A DNA stretch of 64,000 bases from Kibdelosporangium persicum. GTDB lineage: Bacteria > Actinomycetota > Actinomycetes > Mycobacteriales > Pseudonocardiaceae. Made by a program: the position numbers and the translations under genes. Numbering within the stretch: the stretch's first letter is position 1; each line of letters opens with the position of its first letter. The notes below the pieces were generated by a model. It saw only the letters and a program-made list of their open reading frames with translations, ran no database searches and was not told the DNA's origin. Location: the NCBI RefSeq assembly GCF_013280595.1, contig NZ_JAAATY010000013.1, positions 124,001 to 188,000 on the forward strand, in the 5' to 3' direction. Below, piece by piece: positions 52,471 to 62,981 of the stretch.

Positions 52471-53321
52471 TCAGTCGACGGTGTCCGGCGAGGGCTGGTC
52501 CTGGTGGCCCATCGCCCACGAAGCGAGGAAGCGCAGTCCTTCGTACGATCGCGAGCCGGGTTCGGCGATCCAGATGACGAGCTCCTGCTCGGGGTCGGCG
52601 CTGCAGGTGAGGGCGTCCCAGTCGAGGGTGAGCTCGCCGGCGACCGGGTGGTTGATGACCTTGAGGCCGCCGGTGCGGGGGCGACGTAACGGTCTGCCAC
52701 CATTGGCGGAACTGGTCGTCGTGGACGGACAGTTCACCGACGAGGGCGGTCAGTCTGGGGTCGTCGGGACGGGCCGCGGCCCGGCGGCGCAGCCCGGCGA
52801 CGGTGTTGTGGGCCGAGGCCTCCCAGTCCGGGTACAGCGACCGCATGGCGGGTCGGTGAAGATGTGCCGGACGTAGTTGCGTTTCTTCTCGGGGATGGTC
52901 GAGAAGTCGGTGTTCAGCAGGGCGGCGGCCATCGGGTTCCACGCCAGGATGTCCAGGTAACGCCCGAGGATCATGCCGGGCGTCACGCTGAGCTCGGTCA
53001 GCACGGCGAGCAGCTGCCGCTGTACTTTTTGGACAGTCCGCCGTGGCCGGTTGACCTGGCGTCCGGCCAGCTCGTACAGGTAGTCGCGCTGGGCGTCGTT
53101 GAGGTGCAGGACGCGGACCAGAGCGGCCAGCACGGACGTCGACGGAGTGATGCGGTCCTGCTCAGGGCGCGTGTAGTAGTCGGTGCTGATGGCGGCGAGC
53201 ACAGCCACCTCTTCCCGCCGCAGGCCGGTAACGCGCCGGCGCCGGTGGGTTCAGGCAGGCCGACGGCGCGGGGGCTGAGATCGGCCCGGCGGGCCTTGAG
53301 GAACTGATGAGCCGCGATCAT
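52471..53321 (-). pseudogene. Frameshifted XRE/MmyB-like regulator
   Basis: Pieces of one helix-turn-helix/MmyB-type regulator are spread over three reading frames. The start (FLKARRADLSPRAVGLPEP) lies in one frame; VAVLAAISTDYYTRPEQ to RHIFTDP lies in another after a shift near 53240; AMRSLYPDWEASAHN to DDQFRQWW follows a shift near 52855; and NHPVAGELTLDWDALT to the end follows further shifts near 52690. At least four frame changes separate the pieces, so the gene is dead unless the sequence has errors. It lies next to the LigA paralogue and an AraC gene. Confidence 0.8.
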
Positions 53322-53378
53322 GCACGCAGATGGTGGACCGCTGCTTCGCCGACCGATGTGGGCAGGGTGTTGCTGGCC

Positions 53379-54386
53379 TTACCGCGGTGCAGGTTCAGGG
53401 TGTGAACCATCGGCCCGCGCCTGATGTCGGTAGTCCTTGGGGGCGATGCCGTAGGCGGTGCGGAAGGCACGGCTGAACGCGGCGGGATGGGTGAATCCGT
53501 ACTGGGCGGCGATGTGGCTGATGGAGGCGGTGGTCAGGGCGGGGTCGGTGAGGTCGCGGCGGGCGCGTTTGAGACGTTGCTCGCGGATCCATGCGGCGAC
53601 CGTGGTGCCGTCGCGTTGGAAGAGCCGGTGCAGGTAACTGGTGGAGATGTGGTGCGCGGCGGCGACCATGCCCGGGGTCAGCCGCGGGTCGTGCAGGTGC
53701 TGCTGGATGAAGGTGCGGATGCGCAGGATCAGGGTGCGCTGGCGGCTGTCCGGCGCCAGGGTGCTGTCCGTTTCAAGGGTGTGTGCGAACAGTGCCGAGG
53801 TCAGGTCGGTCAGCACGGTGCCCAGTCGTGGGCCGTCGGAGGGCCGGTAGGCGCTGGTGTTCGTGGTCAGTTGGACGAGGAATCCGCCCAGCAGGGCAGC
53901 GATTCCCTGGCTGGGCAGCCGTTTTCCGACCAGGTGGTCGATCTCGGTGACAGGCAGCGAGAGCAGCTTCTTGGGTATCTCGACGCCTATGCACGTGACC
54001 AGTCCTTGGGTGCTGTGCGCTCGCAGTACGTAGGGCTGTGACGAGTCGTTGACGTGCAGATCATGGGGACCGTAGGTGGCTTCGTGCCGGCTCCAGGTGC
54101 GGCCGATCGTGCCGTGCTGGACCAGGACGAGGTTGTAGGTCTCGGGATCGGCCTGCCGGATCAGTCGTGCGGTGCGGCGCAGGGTGATCGGTTGCACGGC
54201 CATGGTCCACACCCAGATCAAGTCCAGGTTCAGTTTACGCTGGTGCAGCCGGAAACCGTCGATGTGGTCAGTGCTGGCGTCGTGGGGCGCCGGCAAGTCG
54301 GACATCGCCGCGCGTACGTAGTCGAACTGATCCGGCGCAGGCAGATCCTCGGTGGTGAACTCGAACTCGAGCACCTTGACCCCCAT
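53379..54386 (-). CDS. AraC-family transcriptional regulator
   Basis: The 335-residue protein has an AraC-binding-like N-terminal domain and a C-terminal two-helix DNA-binding domain: MVAAAHHISTSYLHRLFQRD and SISHIAAQYGFTHPAAFSRA. ATG 54386 is chosen because it begins the conserved domain; the frame is open further upstream. It is divergent from the secreted protein gene at 54650, a possible target. The ligand is unknown. Confidence 0.86.
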   Translation of the reverse strand: MGVKVLEFEFTTEDLPAPDQFDYVRAAMSDLPAPHDASTDHIDGFRLHQRKLNLDLIWVWTMAVQPITLRRTARLIRQADPETYNLVLVQHGTIGRTWSRHEATYGPHDLHVNDSSQPYVLRAHSTQGLVTCIGVEIPKKLLSLPVTEIDHLVGKRLPSQGIAALLGGFLVQLTTNTSAYRPSDGPRLGTVLTDLTSALFAHTLETDSTLAPDSRQRTLILRIRTFIQQHLHDPRLTPGMVAAAHHISTSYLHRLFQRDGTTVAAWIREQRLKRARRDLTDPALTTASISHIAAQYGFTHPAAFSRAFRTAYGIAPKDYRHQARADGSHPEPAPR

Positions 54387-54649
54387 CAAGGTCTTTGTCC
54401 GGGCGGAACGCTGTGCTCGTTTCGAGCATTCACGTGGAGCTGTTCCCTGCCGCCAGCATACCGCCGGTTGCCGGCGAGCGTCTTCGGCGACCAGTCCACC
54501 GTCACCAGATCCACGTTCGGCTGCCGTGGTGGACTCTCCGTCAAGAAACTGTGGACTCTCCGCCAACAACTCTTCAGGGATGTCGCGGCATCGTGGAGGA
54601 CATCCCCGCTCGATCCGAGAATGGGGTTCGCGTGAACTGGGGAGATCAA

Positions 54650-55147
54650 ATGCGAAAGACACGATCAATGGTGCTCGCGGCAGCCGCGAGCGTGGCGACG
54701 ATCGGGCTGACGCCGATGACGGCGTCAGCCGGCAACCATGTCGGCGCCGGGAGTGCCGAAGCGGGCTACTGCGCCGTCCACCTGGACAGTGGGCAGATCG
54801 CGTGTGCCGCCGACGCCGGGCAGGCCGCGGCGCAACTCCCGGCACAAGCGTTGCTCGTGGCCGAAGGTTTCGACAAGACCAACTTCGAGGGGGAGAACTA
54901 TATCGGCTTCTACAAGGAAAAGGAGTGCACCCCGGCGTACGACAACGAGAGGGACGTCAACTACGAGAGCCTTGGCGCGATGAACAACCGGATCAGCTCC
55001 ATTCGCACCGCTCACAGGTGTGATGTCAAGTTGTTCAATGGGGAGAACTTCACGGGGGCCTCCTCGGTGTGGATCGACGAGGCGCGCAATCTCGCCAATA
55101 TCGGAGATGGGTGGAGCAACCGGGCGAGCTCGATCAGGATCTCCTGA
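54650..55147 (+). CDS. Secreted peptidase-inhibitor I36/beta-gamma-crystallin-like protein
   Basis: The 165-residue protein starts with a signal peptide (MRKTRSMVLAAAASVATIGL, cleavage near ASA-GNH). The mature part has two Greek-key-like repeats with GFDKTNFEGENYIGFYKE and KLFNGENFTGASSVWID, and paired cysteines, as in the I36 inhibitor/crystallin-like family. GGGGAG lies five bases before the ATG. The target is unknown. Confidence 0.78.
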   Translation: MRKTRSMVLAAAASVATIGLTPMTASAGNHVGAGSAEAGYCAVHLDSGQIACAADAGQAAAQLPAQALLVAEGFDKTNFEGENYIGFYKEKECTPAYDNERDVNYESLGAMNNRISSIRTAHRCDVKLFNGENFTGASSVWIDEARNLANIGDGWSNRASSIRIS

Positions 55148-55153
55148 CCAAAC

Positions 55154-56781
<1,628 letters not shown>

Positions 56782-56900
56782 TCATGGGTCTCACCTCCTC
56801 GGGCGGTGTCACGGTCGACGGCAAGCTACAAGCCCGGGCATCGCCACGTCCAATCCTTTTTCCCAGCCACGTGATCACGCCGGTGGCGGACACCGCGTGC

Positions 56901-58025
56901 TTACGGCCGGCCTCGTTTGCCGCGCTTGGACCCGAGGTCCGCCGTCTTGTAGGTGACGAGCGGGACCGTGGTCGCCACCGGCGTCGCCAGGTCGTGGTCG
57001 ACGAGGTCACCGATCACCTGCTCGATGCGCTTGTAGGCAGTGGGTGCCTCTTCGAACAGCAGCTGACGATCGCCGCACACCACCACCGATCCCACCGGTG
57101 TCCTGCGCAGCTGGTCCACTGTGTGCTTGACCTTGCCGCGGCGCAGGGCGTCGGCACGTGACATCTTGCGGCCCGCGCCGTGCGCCACCGAATGGTTCGC
57201 CTCTGGTCCGGCGTGCGCGGCCACGAGGTAGGAATGGGTTCCTCGCGTACCGGCGATGAGCACGTCGCGGCCGTCTCCTGGCGCCGCGCCCTTGCGGTGC
57301 AGGTACACCCCGTCACGGATTTCGACCAGGTTGTGGCACTGGTCCACGATGGGCTCGGTGAACTCGGCGCCCAGGGCATCGGCGACGCGGGCGGCCAGCA
57401 GCCTGCGGTTGAGTGCTCCCCAGCGGACGGCTTCGTCGTGCGCCGCCAGGTAGGCATCGGCGTCGGCAGCCGGTCCCGCACCGTGGACCTCGGTGTGCGC
57501 CCGCAGGATTCGCTCGCCCAGCCCGCGCGATCCCGTGTGGACGATCAGGACGAGGTCGTCGGCGGCGAACCCGAGCCGGGTCGCGTGGCCCGGCTCGAAG
57601 ACGGTGCCGATCCGCGCCAGTTCGACGAAGTGGTTGCCGCGGCCGACCGTCCCGAGACCTTCGGTATGGCCGGCGGGAATGTCACTGTCCACAAGCGGAT
57701 CGCCCGGGTCCAGCGGCTGGTCGAGATCCGGGAACCTGGCGGCCAGCTTCTCGGGCACGGCACGTTTGAGCTTGATGGGGAAAACGGCGATGCCGCACCC
57801 GATGTCGGACCCCACGAGGAACGGGTACAACACGGTCGACGCCATGGCGGCGCCGATCGGCGCGCCCTTGCCGGGATGCAGGTCCGGCATGGCGGCGACG
57901 TGGATCATGCCGTCGAAGGCCGCCACCTGGTGGCACTGCGCGACGGCGTCGGACTCGATCCAACTCGACGGGGACGCGAAGACTGTGACCGTGGCCGAAC
58001 GCACGGCCGGGTTGTGCTGGGACAA
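56901..58025 (-). CDS. rtcB: RtcB-family RNA ligase homologue
   Basis: The 374-residue protein has the RtcB metal and GMP-binding motifs: MPDLHPGKGAPIG, GSDIGCG, VGRGNHFVEL, HTGSRGLGE and NHSVAHGAGRKMSR, with the His that forms the GMP adduct. Its shorter length suggests the RtcB-like (release factor H-associated) branch. The start is TTG 58025 with a GAAGAGAG region upstream. No tRNA or release-factor gene is adjacent, so its RNA substrate is unknown. Confidence 0.85.
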   Translation of the reverse strand: MSQHNPAVRSATVTVFASPSSWIESDAVAQCHQVAAFDGMIHVAAMPDLHPGKGAPIGAAMASTVLYPFLVGSDIGCGIAVFPIKLKRAVPEKLAARFPDLDQPLDPGDPLVDSDIPAGHTEGLGTVGRGNHFVELARIGTVFEPGHATRLGFAADDLVLIVHTGSRGLGERILRAHTEVHGAGPAADADAYLAAHDEAVRWGALNRRLLAARVADALGAEFTEPIVDQCHNLVEIRDGVYLHRKGAAPGDGRDVLIAGTRGTHSYLVAAHAGPEANHSVAHGAGRKMSRADALRRGKVKHTVDQLRRTPVGSVVVCGDRQLLFEEAPTAYKRIEQVIGDLVDHDLATPVATTVPLVTYKTADLGSKRGKRGRP

Positions 58026-58216
58026 GACGCTCTCTTCACTGGGAGTGGATGATGGCGCGGTGGTGTCCGTCAGAACGTCATGGGCCCACGGTCTCTCAAC
58101 TCACCGCACGCGGCAAGCGACTTTTGATCGTCTGCGCCGTTCGGTGCGTGATCGGCCCGGGATGCGCGACGGCCGGCGGACGACGCCGGGCACCGCCCAC
58201 CGGAAGGATGACCGGC

Positions 58217-59965
58217 ATGGAACCCGTTGTGGAGCAGGGCATCTCCAGCCTGCTGCGGCCGTATCTGAGGAGTTTCGCCGCTGTTGTCGTCCTCCAGGTC
58301 ATCGGCGCCGTCGCGGGGTTGGCGCCGCTGCTGGCGGTCGTCGAACTGGGCCGGACGCTGCTGTCTCCCGGGCCTGTCGATCACGACCATGTCTGGATGG
58401 TCGTGATCGCGGGCGCGGCCGGTCTGTTCGTACGGCTGCTGTTCACGGCCGCGTCCTCCGGAATCGGCCACGTGCTCGACAGCCGGGTGCAACTGGCGTT
58501 CCGGCGGCAACTGGCCGCGCACCTGGGGCGCGTACCGATCGGCTGGTTCTCCCGTCGCCGGACCGGTGAGCTGGCGAAGGTCGTGGGGGAGGACGTGAGT
58601 GCGGTGCACCCGTTCATCGCCCACACTCCCGGCGAACTGGTCGCCGCGTTCGTCGTGCCGCTGGTGTCGTTGCTCTACCTGGTCACCGTCGACTGGCGGC
58701 TCACGCTGATCACGGTGGTACCTGTGCTGCTGGCGGTGGCTGTGGTCCCGTTCATGATGACCTCGGCCCGGCTGCGGGAGCAGGAGGACCTCGACGCGGC
58801 CATGGGGCGGATCTCCAGTTCCGTGGTCGAGTTCGTCCAGGGCATCGCGGTGGTCAAGGCGTTCGGCGGAGGCGGCCGGGCCCACCGGAAGTTCCGCACG
58901 GCCGTTGACGACTTCGTCGAGAACTTCAACCGGTGGGTGCGCGGCATGTCCGTGCTCGCCGCGGCGATGCAGCTGGCGCTGTCGCCGCCGTTCGTGCTGC
59001 TGGTCGTGCTGATCGGTGGTGCTTGCCTGATCACGTCCGGTGGTATGGCGCCGGCCGACCTGCTGCCGTTCCTGTTGCTGGGACTGGGCTTGACCGCTCC
59101 GGTGGCGGCTCTGGGCCATGGCTTCGACGAAATGCAGGCCGCGCGCCGGGCGGTCGGCCGGATCCGGGACGTGCTCGCGGTTCCGCCGCTCCCCGAGCCC
59201 GCGAATCCCGTTGTGCCCAAGGGCCATCGGGTGGAGCTGCGGGACGTCCGGTTCGGTTACGAGGACGATCACGAGGTGCTGCACGGGATCGACCTGGTGC
59301 TGGAACCGGGGACGGTCACCGCGATCGTCGGACCGTCCGGCAGCGGGAAGTCCACAGTGGTCCAGCTGTTGCCCCGGTTCTTCGATCCGACCGCGGGTTC
59401 GGTCGTCCTCGGCGGCGCCGACCTGCGTGAGCTCGGCAGCCGTGCGCTCTACCGGACGGTCTCCTTCGTCTTCCAGGACGTCCGTCTGCTGCGGGCGCCG
59501 ATCGTGGACAACATCGCACTGGCGGTGCCGCACGCCGACATCGAGGACGTGGTCCGGGTCGCCAAGCTGGCGAACATCCACGACCGGATCCTGGAGCTGC
59601 CACGCGGATACGCGTCGGTGATCGGGGATGACGTCACGTTGTCGGGCGGCGAGGCACAGCGGATCTCGATCGCCCGCGCCCTGCTCGCCGACACGCCCGT
59701 CCTGGTGCTCGACGAAGCGACCGCCTTCGCCGACCCGCCGACCGAACAGGCTGTGCGCCAAGCGCTGGCGACGCTGGCGGGCGATCGGACCATTCTGATC
59801 ATCGCGCATCGCCTCGAAACGGTCGTCGACGCCGACACCGTCGTGATGCTGGAGAACGGGTCGATCGTCGAGCGCGGCAAACCAGCTGATCTGCTGGCCC
59901 GGAACGGGAAGTTCGCCGCGTTCTGGCGATCCCACGGTGGCACACGGCAAGGAGACGAGCCCTGA
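58217..59965 (+). CDS. ABC transporter, fused permease/ATPase (IrtA/YbtP-like half)
   Basis: The 582-residue protein has an N-terminal six-helix domain and a C-terminal ATPase with VGPSGSGKSTVVQ, SFVFQDVRLLRAPIV, LSGGEAQRISIARALL and VLVLDEATAFADPP. It pairs with the next gene as a heterodimeric transporter, and the pattern recalls siderophore-related IrtAB/YbtPQ. ATG 58217 is used because GGAAGG lies nine bases upstream. The substrate is not known; no siderophore synthesis genes are in the window. Confidence 0.85.
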   Translation: MEPVVEQGISSLLRPYLRSFAAVVVLQVIGAVAGLAPLLAVVELGRTLLSPGPVDHDHVWMVVIAGAAGLFVRLLFTAASSGIGHVLDSRVQLAFRRQLAAHLGRVPIGWFSRRRTGELAKVVGEDVSAVHPFIAHTPGELVAAFVVPLVSLLYLVTVDWRLTLITVVPVLLAVAVVPFMMTSARLREQEDLDAAMGRISSSVVEFVQGIAVVKAFGGGGRAHRKFRTAVDDFVENFNRWVRGMSVLAAAMQLALSPPFVLLVVLIGGACLITSGGMAPADLLPFLLLGLGLTAPVAALGHGFDEMQAARRAVGRIRDVLAVPPLPEPANPVVPKGHRVELRDVRFGYEDDHEVLHGIDLVLEPGTVTAIVGPSGSGKSTVVQLLPRFFDPTAGSVVLGGADLRELGSRALYRTVSFVFQDVRLLRAPIVDNIALAVPHADIEDVVRVAKLANIHDRILELPRGYASVIGDDVTLSGGEAQRISIARALLADTPVLVLDEATAFADPPTEQAVRQALATLAGDRTILIIAHRLETVVDADTVVMLENGSIVERGKPADLLARNGKFAAFWRSHGGTRQGDEP

Positions 59966-61677
59966 TGATCCGAACACTGCTCCGCGTCCTGGGACACGAG
60001 TACGCCCAGCCGGTACGACGCACGGTGACCCTGATGACGATCACCGCGATAGCCGAGGGCCTGTCCTACGCCCTGCTTGTGCCAGTTCTCCAGACGCTGT
60101 TCGGAAGCACGCCAGGGGATTGCTTACCCTGGCTGGTCGCGTTCGGCGCGGCGGTCGCGGTCTACGCGGTGCTGCGTTACGGCAGCGACCTGTCCGGTTT
60201 CCGCGTCGGCACCACGATGTTGCGCGGCATGTACTACCGGCTGGGTGATCACCTGGCGCGCCTGCCGATCGGCTGGTACAGCGCCGGCCGTGTCGGGCAG
60301 GTCTCCGTCCTGGCCGGTCAAGGCGTTCTTCAGGCGATGGGTGTGATCGCTCACCTGTTGGCACCGTTCATCTCCGCGTGTGTGACGCCGCTGACGATCG
60401 TTGCCGTGATGCTTTCGTTCAACTGGCACATGGGACTGGCGGCGTTGATCGCGGTGCCTGTCGTGGCCGTGATCCAGGTCCGGACGGGACGCGCGCTGGC
60501 CGCCGCGGACGCGGAGAGCGCCGGACGCGGCCAGGAGGCCAGCGCACGAGTCATCGAATATCTTCAGGCCCAGCCGGTGCTGCGAGCCGGTGGCCGGACG
60601 GTCGAGCGCTTCCGGTTGCTCGACGACTCGCTGCGCGACGTCCAACGGGCGTCCCGCCGTACCCTGGTGTCGGTGCTGCCCGGCGTCGTGGGTTTGACGC
60701 TCGTGGTGCAGGCGATGTTCACCGTGTTGCTGGTACTCGGTGCCTCCCTCGCGCTCGGCGGGGACATCGGTGCGGCCGAGGTGTTGACGATCCTGGTGCT
60801 GGCCGCTCGCTGCGCCGATCCGTTGCTGTCGTTGTCGGACATCGGCGGCAAACTGCGCGGCGCCCGTTCGGAACTGGCGAGGCTCGAAGCGTTGTTGCGG
60901 ACCGAGCCGCTGCCGCAGGCCGCCGAACCGGTCCAGCCGATCCGCCATGACCTGGAGTTCGACTCTGTCACGTTCCGGCACGGCAACCGCACGGTGATGG
61001 ACGACGTGTCGTTGTCCGTGCCGCAGGGACAACGGCTTGCCGTTGTCGGGCCGTCAGGAGCGGGCAAGAGCACCCTGCTGCAGTTGCTCGCGCGGTTCTA
61101 CGACGTGGACGCGGGCGCCGTGCGGGTAGGCGGAGTGGACGTGCGCATGATCGACGCCGAACTGTTGATGGCGCAGACAGCGTTCGTCTTCCAGGACGTC
61201 TACCTCTTCGACGGCACGATCGAGGAGAACGTGCGGCTCGGCCGTCCGGACGCCTCCGATGCCGAGGTGCGGGCGGCGGCGACCGCGGCGCGTTTGGACG
61301 AAGTCATCGAACGGCTTCCCGGCGGCTGGCAGGCGAATGTCGGCGAGGGCGGTGCGTCGCTGTCCGGTGGGGAACGCCAGCGCGTCTCGATCGCACGAGC
61401 ACTGCTGAAGGACGCGCCCGTCGTGCTGCTCGATGAGGTGACCTCCGCGCTGGACCCGGTCAACGAGGCGGCGGTCCACGAAGGCATCGAGCGCCTGATG
61501 GCGGGCCGGACCGTGGTGATGGTGGCGCATCGGCTGCGGACGGTCCAACGTGCCGATCGCATCGTGTTCCTGGACGGCGGCAGGATCGTGGAGGAAGGCA
61601 GTCATGAGCAGTTGTTGCGGCGTGGCGGCCGCTACGCCGGCTTCTGGAACGTCGCCATGACACCGGGGACGCCGTGA
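59965..61677 (+). CDS. ABC transporter, fused permease/ATPase (IrtB/YbtQ-like half)
   Basis: The 570-residue protein has a six-helix domain and an ATPase with VGPSGAGKSTLLQ, TAFVFQDVYLFDG, LSGGERQRVSIARALL and VVLLDEVTSALD. Its ATG overlaps the stop of the partner gene by one base (TGATG). The 3' end overlaps the convergent polyol dehydrogenase gene by 46 bp, both frames being coding. A heterodimeric siderophore or peptide transporter is likely. Confidence 0.85.
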   Translation: MIRTLLRVLGHEYAQPVRRTVTLMTITAIAEGLSYALLVPVLQTLFGSTPGDCLPWLVAFGAAVAVYAVLRYGSDLSGFRVGTTMLRGMYYRLGDHLARLPIGWYSAGRVGQVSVLAGQGVLQAMGVIAHLLAPFISACVTPLTIVAVMLSFNWHMGLAALIAVPVVAVIQVRTGRALAAADAESAGRGQEASARVIEYLQAQPVLRAGGRTVERFRLLDDSLRDVQRASRRTLVSVLPGVVGLTLVVQAMFTVLLVLGASLALGGDIGAAEVLTILVLAARCADPLLSLSDIGGKLRGARSELARLEALLRTEPLPQAAEPVQPIRHDLEFDSVTFRHGNRTVMDDVSLSVPQGQRLAVVGPSGAGKSTLLQLLARFYDVDAGAVRVGGVDVRMIDAELLMAQTAFVFQDVYLFDGTIEENVRLGRPDASDAEVRAAATAARLDEVIERLPGGWQANVGEGGASLSGGERQRVSIARALLKDAPVVLLDEVTSALDPVNEAAVHEGIERLMAGRTVVMVAHRLRTVQRADRIVFLDGGRIVEEGSHEQLLRRGGRYAGFWNVAMTPGTP

Positions 61678-62981
61678 CGGGCGATCTGGGCATCGGCCTC
61701 GGCGATCATCCGGCGGAAATCGGGGAAGTCCCGTAACGCGGGCCGCGTGCCGAGCAACGATTCCACGGTCTGGCCCTGGCAGCGCAGAAAACCAGCGAGG
61801 GCAAGGCAGATCATCCGCGGTGCCGTGCCCTGCCCGAGCAGCTCGGCGGCGGGGTCGAGCAGGCGTTGCGGGAGTTTGCGCAGGCCGTCCGCGGCGATCT
61901 GCGGCAGCTGATGGGTGATCCGCGGATTGGCCAGGCGGTGCAGCAACGCTTCGATCTCGGCGTCGCCGACGGTCTGGCCGAAGCGGACCAGCGACGCGCC
62001 GGTTTCGTTCCGCAGCAGGCGTTCGGCGTACGCGACGAACTCCGGGCGGGCCGCCACCTCGGCGGTCGTCCGACAGCCCGCGAGCGTTCCGAGGTAGGCG
62101 AACGCCGAGTGGGTGCCGTTCACCAGTCGCAGTTTGGCGGCCTGATGGGCGGCGATGTCCGGGACCAGGCGGACACCCACCCGGTCCCAGGCCGGCCGTC
62201 CGGCGGCGAAGTCGTCCTCGATCACCCAGTTCCGGTACGTCTCGCCGACCACCGCGCCCCGGTCGAGCAGGCCGAGCCGGGACGTGACCCTGGCGATGTC
62301 GTCCTCGGTGGTGGCAGGCACGATCTGATCCACCACTGTGGACGGGAACCGCACGTTCCCGGCGATCCAGCCGGCCAGGCCGGATTCGCCGGACAACGCG
62401 CAGAAGTCCAGCACCAGCCTGGCCACCAGAGGACCGTTGTCGGGAAGGTTGTCGCACGACAGCACGGTCAGCCCCGCCACCCCGGCGGCCCGTCGAGTCC
62501 GCAGACCACGGATCAGCTGGCCCGCCAGGGTGTGCGGGGGACGACCGGCCAGATCCGCGGCGACCTCAGGATCGTCGGCACGCAGGTGCCCGGTGACCAA
62601 GTCGTGGCGGTAACCGGACTCGGTGACGGTGATCGTCACGACATGAGTGTCCGGACTGGCCAGAACAGTCGTCAGCCGATCAGGTTCCGCGGGGGCCAGC
62701 AGCACTTCGCGCACACTGTCCACCACTCGCACATGATCAGTGTCGGCGTCTCGCTCGGTCACAGTGAACAGGCAGTCCTGCGCGGCCAGTGCGTCTCGAA
62801 CCGCCGGGCTGCGTTGGCTGACCGCGCAGATTCCCCAGTCCCCGGGCTCGGCACGCATCGCCTCCTGTGTGAACACCGCCTGATGCGCACGGTGGAACGC
62901 ACCCAGTCCCAGGTGGACGATGCCGATCCCGCCAGCCGGGCCAGCTCCGGTCCACGCGGACCTGGACAGTCGCTGGGTCAT
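61632..62981 (-). CDS. Mannitol/polyol 2-dehydrogenase family protein
   Basis: The 449-residue protein has the long-chain polyol dehydrogenase marks IVHLGLGAFHRAHQAVF (NAD loop), TVTESGYRHD, LSCDNLPDNG and KLRLVNGTHSAFAYLG with the catalytic Lys. Members interconvert mannitol or other polyols and ketoses, or reduce fructuronate. It overlaps the MFS gene by 4 bp, so uptake and oxidation of the same polyol are likely coupled. Confidence 0.9.
   Translation of the reverse strand: MTQRLSRSAWTGAGPAGGIGIVHLGLGAFHRAHQAVFTQEAMRAEPGDWGICAVSQRSPAVRDALAAQDCLFTVTERDADTDHVRVVDSVREVLLAPAEPDRLTTVLASPDTHVVTITVTESGYRHDLVTGHLRADDPEVAADLAGRPPHTLAGQLIRGLRTRRAAGVAGLTVLSCDNLPDNGPLVARLVLDFCALSGESGLAGWIAGNVRFPSTVVDQIVPATTEDDIARVTSRLGLLDRGAVVGETYRNWVIEDDFAAGRPAWDRVGVRLVPDIAAHQAAKLRLVNGTHSAFAYLGTLAGCRTTAEVAARPEFVAYAERLLRNETGASLVRFGQTVGDAEIEALLHRLANPRITHQLPQIAADGLRKLPQRLLDPAAELLGQGTAPRMICLALAGFLRCQGQTVESLLGTRPALRDFPDFRRMIAEADAQIARHGVPGVMATFQKPA

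Noticed and set aside
56819-56838. Possible rifamycin-associated element upstream of the Rox-like gene (GGGCTTGTAGCTTGCC on the minus strand).
   Set aside because: Only the first half and a few further positions fit the element as I remember it, and the inverted symmetry is lost.
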